Assembly (NCBI GenBank): GCA_963580455.1
Contig: OY756967.1
Coordinates: forward strand, 18,646,022 to 18,710,021
DNA length: 64,000 bases
Direction: 5' to 3'
Source of the DNA: Euonymus europaeus
Lineage: Eukaryota; Streptophyta; Magnoliopsida; Celastrales; Celastraceae
Shown here: positions 35,671-48,022 of the stretch, piece by piece
How the letters are laid out: the number at the start of each line of letters is the position of its first letter
Position numbering within the stretch: position 1 is the first letter of the stretch
Notes under the pieces: model-generated
Databases searched by the model: none
What the model saw: only the letters and a program-made list of their open reading frames with translations
Told to the model about the DNA's origin: nothing
Translations under genes and position numbers: made by a program

Positions 35671-38139
35671 TCAGTCAGGCAATGCTGTTCCACGCTCCAG
35701 ATTGTTTTTAATCTCCAGTGTATATTTCCCAAAGGCACGCTCAATCTTTTTGTTGAAATGCTCATTACGGTCGTTGATGGAGTCAATATCCTTCTCGTCA
35801 TGGAACTTCCTCCTCCTGCTAAATGAATTGCGCTTTTCATCCCGGTCCTTGAGTTCCTTTACCATCCTGTCAATCTTATCCTCGGTAGTCTTCGGTGCCT
35901 GTGGGAGAAGAAAAATATTTGAGATCTAAGTCTGAAAATTCAATTCAGATCTGCCAACAAATAGCTTCTTATGAACCCAGACCTTCCCATATTGGAGACT
36001 TGAAGCGTCACGGTAGAACTCTGGATCAGCTTCTTTCATTTTGTTATATTCTTCTAAGTCAACCTCGACGTTCTTTGTCCGCTTTTTGTAAGCATTGTAC
36101 AGTGTCCTCTGATTGAAAACTGCAAGGAAATTTTATGTTAGCTGAACCATCTGCCAAAATATCTATCCTATATTCCTGTGCACCTTTCAAAGTTTCAAGA
36201 ACACCACTACAAAATAATTCTATCCATTTAAAGGAAAGAGTAAACATATATTGAAATGCTTCAGGTGGACATGGGTCTTCCAAATCCAAATATAAAATGA
36301 TAACAGTACATTTTACCAATTCTTAGAAAATAACAAGACGAGCTTCTTAACCTTTTGTTTAATTTACGTCTTAGCAATTTCGCCATAGAAAACTCAAAGA
36401 CTTGTTCAGTGTTTGTAAAATCACATGTTTGCAGGCAGGCATGCATGTGGTTGGGAAAATTTTGCACTTATTGGGCGAGGCAAGTAAGTGAACAGTCTGT
36501 TCCAATATTCTATAATTTAGATGCATTGAACTGTTATATTAGTCATTGAATTATTACATAAAAGGATTTAAACTATTGGGTATCAGGGTTTATTTTCCCT
36601 TACACGTCAAAATGCAAATGCTCGCATAAAAGCATTGAAACGCGTGTGATGCATATTTGTATGAGGATATTTATTGACAGGCTAAAGCTATAGACAATAT
36701 ATCAATGATGCTGAGTAATAATAATATGATAATGTGTTAGAATACCATCCCAACCAACTGGAGCCGGCTCCTTTTCCCATTTCTTATATTTGGCCTGAGC
36801 TGCCTCTTGTGTATCGAGCATGTATGCTTCTGACATTTCCAGACCATTTGCATCTAGAAGTTTGCCAATCTTTTTCTTCCTCTCCTCAAACCATTTTTGT
36901 TTAGATATACCCCTTGATTCTGTTGGAGCTTCCATCTTTTTCTTCTCAGCCACCATTGCCGTTTGATTTGCCTTTCTTGCTTCATTCTGCAAAAATAAAG
37001 CCATTGGCCAATTTAATTACGTCACTAGTAATGCTAAAACAGAACAAAGAGAACATCTTCTTTTCTTTATTTGATGTTCAACACGAATGAAGATTTAAGC
37101 CCTCGTCTTTGGTTAAAGTGGTGAGGGGCTTGAGTTTGATCCCTTAAATTAGTGGTGCTCCGTGCTCCTCAACAAAGAGAGCATCTTAATGCTGAAATCA
37201 AATTAGATTCACATATTATATGTAGATAATTCAACCTTACCATCTTAAGCCTCAACTCAAACAATTTTTTCTGCCTCCCTGTAAGTTTGACAAAATCTCC
37301 TTCCGCATTAACCTCATCTTGATTGCCCTTGTCACTGTCAGAATCATCTCCAAGATCTGGCCTTTCATCATGAAGCTCTTCAGCCTGATCAGGAAGACGT
37401 GAATCTGACTGCCTAACAATGGAACTGTCTGGCACAACTTCAGAGACAAAGTAAACAGGGTAAGACTCAAAACAAAAGGTTTATAGAAAGTAGGTTATCA
37501 AAACCTCCAGAACTTAAAAGCAATCATAGAAGTACAATCACATGAACGTTCTCCACTACAAAACTAGAGTCTAATTTATATAGGCAAATGACTAAATGAG
37601 GAAAACAAGCAATCCAAAGACAACTGATTTAAGCCCTAGAGCTTCCAAAGACAATAACCAAATTACATAAAATTCCAGCATTTCCAACACCATGAATTTG
37701 ACTTCCATGCCAAAGTAAATAAAATATCCTGGCCAATCAGATGACACGGATGACAGAACAACGTAAAGTATTATAATTTCTCAAAATAAATGGGGCTTCA
37801 AAGTTCAAGGCATTCATAAAACCTTGCCTGAGATGATCACTGAATCACATCAAAAAATACTACTAACGAGTGTAAAGCAAACACACTAAACAATCATAAA
37901 GATTCCACTCAGCAAAATGAAATAAGAGTCAATAATCAAATTACAAGGAAAATATCAATACTTCAAGGTTTTCCGAAAAAGAAAAGAAAAGCCAGTACGA
38001 TCCACAATAACCTACCTGTTTCCAGTTTATCCATTTGTGCCATCACTTCAGCAATTTTCCTGAAGCAATATTCAACACATTCATGGTAAGGATTAGATGC
38101 ATTTATACAGTCCGGGTGCACTCTTCTTTCTTCTTCCAT
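35671..38139 (-). CDS. SYF2: Pre-mRNA-splicing factor SYF2
   Basis: Five coding exons: 38139-38016, 37437-37241, 36986-36746, 36119-35983 and 35898-35671, giving 308 residues with canonical splice sites. SYF2 is an NTC-related (Prp19-complex) component of the activated spliceosome and acts in the nucleus. The SYF2 domain spans exons 3-5: [64 protein letters not shown], then the basic end [20 protein letters not shown]. The first coding exon carries a plant N-terminal motif, [18 protein letters not shown], with Cys/His spacing C-x9-C-x3-C, also present in the neighbouring gene. Translation starts at ATG 38139, 30 bp after an acceptor at 38169. A leader exon with donor GATCAG|GTTTC at 38888 lies upstream, so the 5' UTR is spliced. 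Intact. Confidence 0.95.
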
Positions 38140-38887
38140 ATCTTCCCTACCCCGATATGCCACAGCTGCCTGCACAATATTTATCACTGATTAAACCATA
38201 GCAGAAAATTTAGTAATTCAAACCCATAACAAGAATAATTCAAGAAGTCTTGCCCTTTTAAATTATTTAAAAGGATAAAAAGTTTAAAAAACTGACACTG
38301 AGATGTCTTTTGAACTGAAATTACTTCCCGAAAGAGAACCTGATGAGTTCGGATTACTTCAGAAATATCTCAAAAAAACATACAAACATCAACCACCAAC
38401 ATATCCAACATTTCGCAGACACTCTCACTCAATTTTGGCTTAAATAATAGGAAAAACAAAAGAGTGATCCGAAACATATAAACTCAGAAATATCATACAC
38501 TGGGACAAACTCCGTCGATATATTTACATCTTTTACAGTAAGAAAAAGGCCATTCAAACTCCCTGGGATCCCAAAAAAGAGAAAACCCTAAAATCACACA
38601 AACAATCAGTTAACTTCAATTCTGATTTTTTTTGAAGAGAAGAAATTCAAAGTACTACATCTTTCTCAATTCAGCTCCAACATACAACTTTTTTAAAAGA
38701 ATATGACAATAGAACGATAAATCCCTCTCATCACTTCGCATGGAATCGTATCCTACTTTGCTTAGGTTTCCCAGAAACCAAAATTACATCGCTAGAATCA
38801 AAACAAAATATGAACAAGAATTACTAGCAAAGACAACTCTTTTGTTCTGAATGAAACAAATGACCTGAAAAGACGAGATCACGAAAC

Positions 38888-38955
38888 CTGATCAAGGAAT
38901 AGGTCGCATCAACGGGGCAAGCTCTGTCTAGGGTTTCCCTTGCTGTGAATTGGAC
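38888..38955 (-). promoter_or_regulatory. SYF2: Probable 5' UTR exon of SYF2
   Basis: On the minus strand this short GC-richer block ends TTGATCAG|GTTTCG, a good donor, and contains AAACCCTAGACAG (a telo-box-like AAACCCTA, common in leaders of housekeeping plant genes). Splicing to the acceptor at 38169 would place it before the start codon. The start of transcription is not determined. Confidence 0.5.
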
Positions 38956-41729
38956 AATTTTCTTTTAATCGATTCAATATTTTCTTTTCCTCGAATATGA
39001 AGATTACGGGTACCAATTATGGGTCTGACCCGACCCGTATCCAACCGGCAACTTGCAATAATGAATGTTAGAGCACATCATGCAATGAGCAATACTCACA
39101 TTTTAATATCTTTATTAAAATTATTTGTGGAACCATTTTTATTATATAAAAATTTAAATTATACATATATATTAATATAATCACATCAGTAAAATATATA
39201 TCAATTTAGTCACATCTACAAAACATATCTCACAATACAATTATTCATTTTCCATTATTCAAACTAACCATTTTTCTTTCATATATCAATTCTTCAACAA
39301 AACTACACAAAAATCAAGATTGTCAAAACACATATCTCAATACATCTTAAAATTTACATTAGTAAGGGGTCACCATTTGGTCTGCGGGCCTTGACCCGAT
39401 CCGAGCCCTAAATCACTTCGGTTATTGGATATTTTGGTTAACAGTTTCGAATACGATTAGAAATTTAGATATTTTTTTGATTGGATTCAGTTTTTTTGGA
39501 CTCAACTGAAAAAAAAATGTTTTATATATTTATTTATTCAAATAATTAAAATCCAAAAATTTAAGATTTAAGCCCAAATATAATTTTCAATTTCTCCATT
39601 AGGGCTTGAAATAATTTCTCTACTCATTTTTTCTCTTGCACTAGTATATACTTCGTTCTCCCAAAATCGATCCACAATACTCTAGGACCTATGTCGTTCA
39701 ATAAAAGAGAAAAAATCAATACAAACTCCACTCTTCAAGCTTTTTCTTTATCTTTATTAGATCGATCCTATGCTTCTTAATTGAAAAATTACAAAATTAA
39801 AACACATATATTTTTATATTTTTAAAAGGTTAAAACATGTTTTTGCCTTTTGTTTGATTATCCAAAAACCAATATGATTTAAATCAAAAAATTATGTTTT
39901 TTTTAATTTGGTTATCCAAATTATATTTTTAAATTACAGATTGTAAAATATCATAATCAAATGAATTTGCATATTTCGATTTCAATTAAAAATTGAAAAA
40001 ATTGAATGGACACCCTCGTACAAAAATAATATAAAATTGTATCAAATTTATAGGTATTTTCTTTGGAAAGTTTGATTTTGAATAGAGGTGGAAGAAACCG
40101 GACCGAATCAAAATCCTAACTGTAAAACATAATTTGGTTCGGTTTCTGTTTTATGTTTTTGATAAGTTCGATTTCGATTTATGAAAATTAATTTCGATTT
40201 TAAACCGAAAACCGAAGTTCATTTACATGTTTTAAATTTATATATATATATATATATAATATATTAATTAGTTATTACTTATTTATTAAGCAGGTAATGT
40301 ATGGCATAAATACTCAAATACAACATACATTCGATAATATTGGTTTAAACCAAAAAATCGAACCGTTTAATACAGTTCAGTTTGACATATTTGAGTAAGT
40401 TCGATTTTCAGTTTTTTTGGTTTCGGTCTCAAACCGAACAGAAAGCTCAAATTTTCACCCCTAACAATATCGATTTGAAAATGTGTTTTTATAATTACAA
40501 AATCCTAAATTTATTATTATACTCTTAATATACTTTTATTAAACACAACACATACCCTTAATATGTTTTTCGGGCCATCCATATTGATGTCTTGTTGGTT
40601 TTTTTTTCCTCATTTGTGGTTATAATATCCACTCTTTATCAACAAAAAAAAACACTTAAAAATAGTATGAGTAGTATGAGCCAATCACAATATTTATTGA
40701 AATAAACATACATTAATCAGTCGGTGGTGATCTTCCGACGAGATATGCCTCAAACAGTGTAAATGATCTTGCTGGTTAATTATATGGAGCTTCGTGATGC
40801 CCAGCCTCCCACAATAGCAAAAGTTAGCCTAGCATCTTCATACGATCAAATTAGATAAAAATGATCATTTTTCCAATGAAAATTGATTAAATTAGGGCTG
40901 TGTTCAACATCAAATGTTGTTCAACATCAAATGTCGTTCAACATCAAATGTCGTTCTTAAGATCATCGTATTTTACTCATGTATAGGGACACTATTATCC
41001 AAAATTTATAAAAAAATTATGGTGTTGTATTTAACGAAATTAATGGTGTATTTAATCACTCCTTTTTAAAAATTAATTTTCAGAATGTTAGATCTATTGT
41101 AGAAAAACTAAAATAGGTTCAATTTGATTTAAAAAGCTTTACAAACTATTTTATTTTTTAAAATAATGTTTATGTTTCGATGGGTTTACAAATAACGATA
41201 TATAATTTCTTTTGTCTCAAACAAAAGTCAAATTGAACGTAAAAAAGACCGATTTGTTGAGTGTAGATAGGTGATGATGTGGAGAATATTCTGTGTAGTA
41301 CATATATACATTCATACACAACTAGTGTGTACAATGCCAACAGTGCACACATGACGGAACAAAGAACAAGCTGTACTATTAAGGAAAAGAAACCATCTTT
41401 GTACTACTCCACTCCTTGATAATCCTTGAATATCCATCATAGAAGAACAAACTACAACTCAATACATGGAAATTCAAACTAATTTACTAATATTATAACC
41501 ACATAACAAGGACAGGCTTTGTTTTGGCTCAACCTCTCTTGACAATGACTCACAAAGAAAATTGAAAATAAGGATACAGTTACACAAACTAATTTTGCTA
41601 ATATACACAAACCCAGATGGATGATACTACATTACTACCTTAGAGAGACTTGTATCAACTAGGTATCTCGCATTCTATTTATGTATATATGTCCGTATTA
41701 AGAAACGAAAAAGAACGACAGGGAGTCAT
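38956..41729. other. Intergenic, 2.8 kb, AT-rich
   Basis: No gene supported. 40240-40259 is a TA repeat. The direct triple word CATCAAATGT occurs at about 40908-40954. A hAT-like non-autonomous element is listed separately. 41100-41700 is probably the 3' region of the PEARLI-4-like gene. Confidence 0.4.
40084..40468. mobile_element. Possible hAT-type non-autonomous element
   Basis: The left end TAGAGGTGGAAGAAACCGG and the inverted right end TTAGGGGTGAAAATTTGAGC resemble the TAGGGGTG ends of plant hAT elements. The interior is rich in TTCGGTTT/AAACCGAA words near both ends, as in many such elements. I found no clean 8-bp target duplication, so borders are uncertain. Confidence 0.35.
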
Positions 41730-44700
41730 TCAGAGAAGCTGATCTTCCAAGGACTTGCCACGAAATTCTTCGACTTTCGATTGAAGGGACGACATGCTCT
41801 CGCTCAGTTGGGAAGATTGAAGCTCATGTTCATCCAAGAGAGCTTTGGTTTCAGCCACTCGTGCCTGGGCTTCAGCAAGCTCCTTTTCTCTTCGAGCAAC
41901 GTCTTCCATCAGGGACTCGAGTTCTTTCCTTGTGGACTCAAGAGCACAATCACAGTTAGCTTTGGCTGCCTCGACTGCTTGATGTTCATTCACAAGCTCC
42001 TTGGCCTCCATGATTTCATTGAGTAAACGATGCAGCCAGCTAACATCAATGTTTGCGGAATCTACATCTTTAAGAATAGCTAACATTCCTTTCACTTTGG
42101 ATTTCGGAATCTGTGTATATGAAGCAAATCGCAACTCTTGGACTACAGAGCAAACAGACTCCAAATAATAAGCTCGCATGGCAGCAGACTCCAAGTGACA
42201 GTTAGCAGCAATATCTCCATGCTTGTCAATGATGGAGCGGAGAATGGAGGCAACAGTTGCTTTAACATGATATTTTCCTACCAGAACATGGGAAATTTCT
42301 GGTTGAACCTCTTCCTCGTCGCTGTCCTCCGAAGCACGAGAAATACCAGAAAAGGTAAAGTTCAGAGACCTGGAATTCTGATCAGAAGTGTGATCTCTCA
42401 TGTCCTTAGCATCATTTTCCTGTGTGGTTGGTGTTGTAGTAGCAATGAAGGTGACACTACCCTCTGGAGGGTCTGAATGATTAAGCTGTAAGACGAAGAG
42501 AAACCAAGAGACAATTAACCATAAAATAGAAGAACATAATAAAATAATGTAAAAATATGAGAGTGCGGGAGGGATAAGTACTGATTTTGAGGATTGGACA
42601 ACTGGATCAGAGGTAAATTCATTTACATCCTCGCTGATAGAAGAATAAACTGTCTCAGATGAGCCAAGCCTTTTATCCATATCTATTGCAGTTGGTGTTG
42701 TAGTTGCAACAAAAGTTTTGCCATCTCTTGTAGCATCTTCAGGCTTTCAGGAACACAAAACTACAAAGATGAGTCAAAGATACCAGCAATAACATACGAG
42801 GCAGATAGAGAGAAAGAGCACTACCGTGATAAGCCCAGATGTAGGCACTGACAGAGAAGGTTGAACCTTCACTTTGTCAAAAGACTGATCTCTAGAATAG
42901 ATTTCATGGTCAGTAAAGGAATAAGATTCATCATTCTTCCCATGGAAAGAAAAATGGGAACGGGGTGAAGAAAAATCAGGGTTAGCTGCATTTTTGGCAG
43001 GGACTTTCTCGAGTGCTGGAGGCTTTATTGTACAAGAATCAGTTCCATTCCTTGGAGACTTTGGCCGAGAATCAAACCCATTACTTGGTGTCATTGGCTG
43101 AGATTCAAATACATTCCTAGGCGTTATTGGCTGAGATTCAAATCCACTTCTCGGCGACAATGGCTGAGAATCAGATCCCTTCTTTTTCCTTCCAAAGCTA
43201 AGGATGGAGCCTGTAAAAGATAAGATATAGACGGACCAACCCTTCAGAAAAAATGTCCTCACTTTGAATCTCAACATGTATATACATGAAATGTATTTTC
43301 TTAAAAAAAAAACTGCTAACAGGTCCAACATTACTGTACAAGAAAAATGTATGCAGAACTATACATTTCAATTAACAGCTTTCATGTCAACTAAGTGACT
43401 AAAAGCCACCCCAAGCAAGTAAATGATATCAAAATATATGAAAATAACATTTTTTTTGGAACGACACATATGAAAATAACATTGTGTGCCTACATCTACG
43501 GAAACACATTTACAGGAATAGGAGATTCAAAGTCGTCACTTTTACCTATTTTCCTATCAGTATCGAGGAAACACCTGTAGAAAAGATCTATTTCTGAGTG
43601 ATCTCTGGAGTTATTTACAAAGTGGTGGCATTCTACTTGACACAATAATACTCTGGTTGAAATCAATCTACAACGAAGATGTTGAAGGGCTCATTGACAA
43701 GAACGAAACAGGGTTATAACAATAACAGTCCCAAATTCAAATAGCATACAGGACTATTAGCCTTCCATCCTCCTCTTCCCTCAGTTTTATTCTGCTTCTA
43801 TACAGCCTCAATTTTGACAATCCATTGCTACCCTCCATGCCTACCATTCATATGGGTGGGAGAGGAAAAGAAAGAGGAAGAAGTAGTTTAAGCATGGTGA
43901 GTCACTTACTCACTTCCAACAATCACATAATGCAAAAGAACACAAAAAAGGGAGGAAAACCTGAACCTTTTGCTGGTCCATGAGACTTTCGATCAACAGT
44001 ATTTTTGAAGCAAAGTTCATCGCATTCATGGAAAGGATTAGATGCTTTGGTGCAAGTTGGCTGAACATTTTTGCCTCCATCCGTTCTAGTAAAGCCGCCT
44101 TCTACTGTACCCCCACGGCCATCTTCAAAGGCAAATAAAAAAATAACCCCAAGAAAAGTTAAACACTTTCTAATCCATCGAAATTATTAATTTGTAAGAC
44201 CTGTGTATTTCCAACAACCTTCAGCGCCAAATCTAGATTCCCTAACAAAAACCCTTAAATGGCTGCATGTGTGTAATGACCTGACCCTACACTTGTGAAG
44301 AGTAATCCACTCTTTGATCTGCTTGGCTTCATATCAGACATCCTGTTATGAGGTTATGATTTATATCTAAGTACACAAAATATAGAGCAGACTCATTCAC
44401 CCCTTATCCAATTCCGAATTCCAATATCAAAATTTCCCACCCTAGTCCCAAACATTCCATCAAGGCATAATCCCAGACTTCTATATAAAAAGTATTTTTT
44501 TAGTCAACGTGTACCCTGGAGGTATCACATTCACCGTGAGGACACAACAGACCATGGTGTCACACTTTCCTTACCAGACTAAGGGTAACGAGAAGTCGTG
44601 ACTAATTTTAGTTCCCAATGTCGCCTACATGCTATGTGAGTTCAATGTTATGAATAAAATTGTAACTAGATCAGAAGCTTGCGAGATATTGCCCAGTTTG

Positions 44701-45320
44701 GCTCTTGGACATTACATTTTCCCATATAAATACACCTTGTGCAGTTAGTTCAAAGTTCTTGTGTATAATATAGTCTATACACAATATATTCATTCAGAGA
44801 CTGATATGTCAAAGGAGAGGACAGGTTCAGCAGTTTAACATAAATCGGGATGCACAGCACACTACAAAGGTTATAGCATCTGTATATAACACGAACATTC
44901 ATTGCATTTAAGACCTAAGATGGGGATAAGATAATGCACAGTCACATATGGAATACTTCGCAAACGTTATGAATAACTAGAACTTCCATACAAACATAAA
45001 CATAAAGAACCAGGGAAACCAATAGGGTAGCCTGACAAAGCAATTGGCCGACAAATATACAATATCATTCATTGACTGCAAGCACCAAAAAACTCAAACC
45101 CTGTTATTTCTCAATTTCAAAGTGTATGGCAATAGGTTAAATCATCACTTCTGATAAAAATCATAGAAAGGAATGGTGAGTAGTTACCTGTCTTTTTCCT
45201 ATTATCCTTATGTGTACGTCCCTTGCCTTCCGCAATCTTTTCAAGGCAAGCTGAACCGCATTCATGATAGGGGTTTGAAGCATAAACACACTCAGGGTGT
45301 GATCTCTGATGTGCAGCCAT
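41730..45320 (-). CDS. PEARLI-4 (phospholipase-like) family protein with duplicated N-terminal Cys/His motif
   Basis: Five coding exons: 45320-45188, 44122-43961, 43210-42825, 42743-42582 and 42485-41730, giving 532 residues. Exons 1 and 2 each carry the motif seen at the N-terminus of SYF2: [18 protein letters not shown] and QPTCTKASNPFHECDELC, both C-x9-C-x3-C. Exon 3 is a Ser/Pro-rich linker with four repeats of the form FESQPxTPxNG. Exons 4 and 5 share a FVATTTPT/FIATTTPT block. The C-terminal 200 residues match the PEARLI-4 domain (HVLVGKYHVKATVASILRSI, then AAMRAYYLESVCSVVQEL) and end in a coiled coil (AEAQARVAETKALLDEHE). The biochemical role of the family is unknown; 'phospholipase-like' is a historical name. 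Start ATG 45320 lies 19 bp after an acceptor (ACTTTGCAG), implying a leader intron. Intact. Confidence 0.88.
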
Positions 45321-45339
45321 CTCTTTAAGGACTCCGTTG

Positions 45340-46372
45340 CTGCAAAGTCAAAATATGTCTCAAAAACAGCAAGAGCTCTCCAAATCTTTTCCACCCAGTT
45401 ACAAGATATTCTCAAAAGCCAACAAATTTGAACAAACAAGCAAAAAGGCTTTTTGTTCAGATGAGAAATGAGAAGAAGTAATGAGTTTTTGAATTAGGGA
45501 TTGTATGAGAATGAGCATAATTTTATTTCTTTCCAAGTTTCCATTCAAATTTCCCAAAACGCCATAAAAATTAACAGAACATAGTAATAGTTACAAATCA
45601 ATCGAAACTAAACAATTTTATATAATTCACAGAGAAACGGCTGGAGAAGCTTATACATCATTCACCAACATCACTCATGCTATTATTCATATACGTACAC
45701 AGCAGGCAATTCACGGATTAGCAACTGATCGAAACTGTAAACACCAAGAATCATCGGAAGAAAACTATTTTTAGAAAACAAAATTCGCAGTTTAATTTCT
45801 TCCTCACCTTTTCTCAGAAACCAAACACTAATCGTGAGCCAAATTCAAACTCAAAACACACAAAAACAAACAAACAAACAAAGCACCAAAATACAAGACA
45901 TCAATAACAATCCTACACGAAAATATGATTTGATCAAGAGAAAAAATACCTAAATTCCATCATGACCATTGCAAATCATCAAACTATTACACCTTCATAA
46001 AATAGCTACCTTTTCCTTATTCCTTCCATATCATTTATCAGGAACCAAACCCGACAATCAATAGCCAAAATAAAACCCAAAACCCAACATAACCATTTTC
46101 AAACAAAACACAGGACGAGAATTTTAATGAAAAAAATGAGGCAGGTCAAGAGAGAGACCCACCAGCAGGAAAAATCAAAATCAGAATATGAGTACGTTGG
46201 CTGATGTCAATATTATGACTTTTTGATACTCGTAGAATATAAAAGGTTTCTTAATGGAGGTGGGTGTTGAAGTCCGAGACAGTTTCGCGAAGTTTTTTCC
46301 TGGGAAAATGTCGATCTTTCTGCGTTCTTCGTGCATAGTTATTTGTCAAATAAAACACTCGATGTCACAAAC

Positions 46373-46374
<2 letters not shown>
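45340..46374. other. Leader intron and upstream region of the PEARLI-4-like gene
   Basis: T-rich on the minus strand, as expected for a 5' UTR intron; the leader exon is probably around 46150-46260. No other gene. Confidence 0.4.

Positions 46375-46421
<47 letters not shown>
46375..46421. repeat. CT dinucleotide microsatellite
   Basis: About 23 uninterrupted CT units. The open frames across it, Ser-Leu on plus and Arg-Glu on minus, are repeat artefacts. Confidence 0.95.
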
Positions 46422-46422
<1 letters not shown>

Positions 46423-48022
46423 ACGTATCCATATATTTGTGGAGACCCCAATAAAGAAGGGGCCGTGAAATTCAACAGGAAGGTTCCGAAAGCTGCCTGA
46501 AAAGCCACATGCTTTGTGCCATTTTTCAATCCTTCATTTCTCTTTCTTTTTTGGGCGTGGCAAATCTGCAACAAATGTTGTTGATTCTCCTAACATTGTA
46601 CGTCAAAAGATTTGATTTTTTCTTTTTTTTATGGCTCGCGTCAAAGATTCTCCCTTTTTATGATTTATTTCCTTTAGACATGCATTTACATTTAATTGTT
46701 CGAGTCAAAACATTTTTGGGTTGTTGTTTTTTGCAATCGTATTTAAACTACATCAATTTTAATATTAATTTGATTTAATAAAAAATTAGAAACAAATAAT
46801 TAAAAAAATGTCTTGGAATTTAATGAATATAATAAGTTTCCAAATCTGGCGTCTGCCGACTACGAAAAGAATTCTTTTTTAAATGGTCCCATATTCTTTG
46901 AACAGAAAATTGCAATGCTTATCAAACATAGCATGTCATTGTTGGCCTTGATTTGTTTGGATGTTGATTTAATTTCGTCAACAATTAGGAGAACTAGCAC
47001 TCACTGTGGGCTCTAACTTCTGGTGGCTGAAGTCTGTCGTAGTTTTTCCACAGAGAATGAATTTTGACGCAATAATTTTTAAAAAAATAAATAAATTATA
47101 GATATATTCTGATCAGGATTCAGTAATAGACAATGAAAACTAAGATATAATGTTTTGGGTTTATATTTAACGTATCGTGTCTTTTTTTATAATTCATTTT
47201 ATTTTCATTTGACACAAAAAATATAATGTTGATTTGTAATCATGAGCAAAACACATATATAATTTTAAAAAAATAAAAGAAATATTTTTACTGCATCAAA
47301 ATTGATTTACAGCAGAATCCATTGTACAAAAATTGCAGTAGACCTCAACTGTCGCGTACCTTCCTCGTAAATTCATGCTAGGCGATCATGGATCATCAGC
47401 ATTTACTTGGAATTTTTTATGGCCAATTTTGACCGTTTGATTTTCAATCCTTAAGTCATCTCGAGAACTCTAGAATATTCTTTGTTATTAAATCCTTTTT
47501 TTTTTGGTCAGCCACTCAACTTTGACAAAACTACATGTATTATAATTATAATAACATGTATTGAATTTATAATTATAAAAACAAAGGAATAAGATTACCA
47601 TATCTTCTGTTATTTTCATTACATACACAACAACAATTGGTAGATCTATAATGCTCCCAACTGATTAGAAATTGTAGTATAAATGTATAATATGTTAGGA
47701 ATATATACTATGAGACATGTAATAGTGTATTGATAGTATTTATTAATAAAAGTTATTATTTCTTTTCAATTTTATATAATACAATGATAATGATGTGTCC
47801 ATATTTTCGAATATTGCATATAATAAATGATCTGATATGTAAAGTTCGGCTTACACACGAAAGATTATGTCATTAGTTCTTGTGGAATATAAGTTTTAGT
47901 TCAGTACTTAAGAAGAAATTTGGAAAGTCATATGTACGATTGTAGCACATAATTTTCGTTTATCTTGATTATGAGAACGGTATAGTTTTCTGCAAGTGAA
48001 TTTAATTATCTGGTACGTTAAA
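46422..48022. other. Intergenic, AT-rich; possible old LTR from about 47692
   Basis: No gene seen. TGTTAGGAATATATAC at about 47692 resembles a copia-type LTR start, and similar-looking sequence continues beyond the Pack-MULE insertion to about 49590. Confidence 0.3.
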
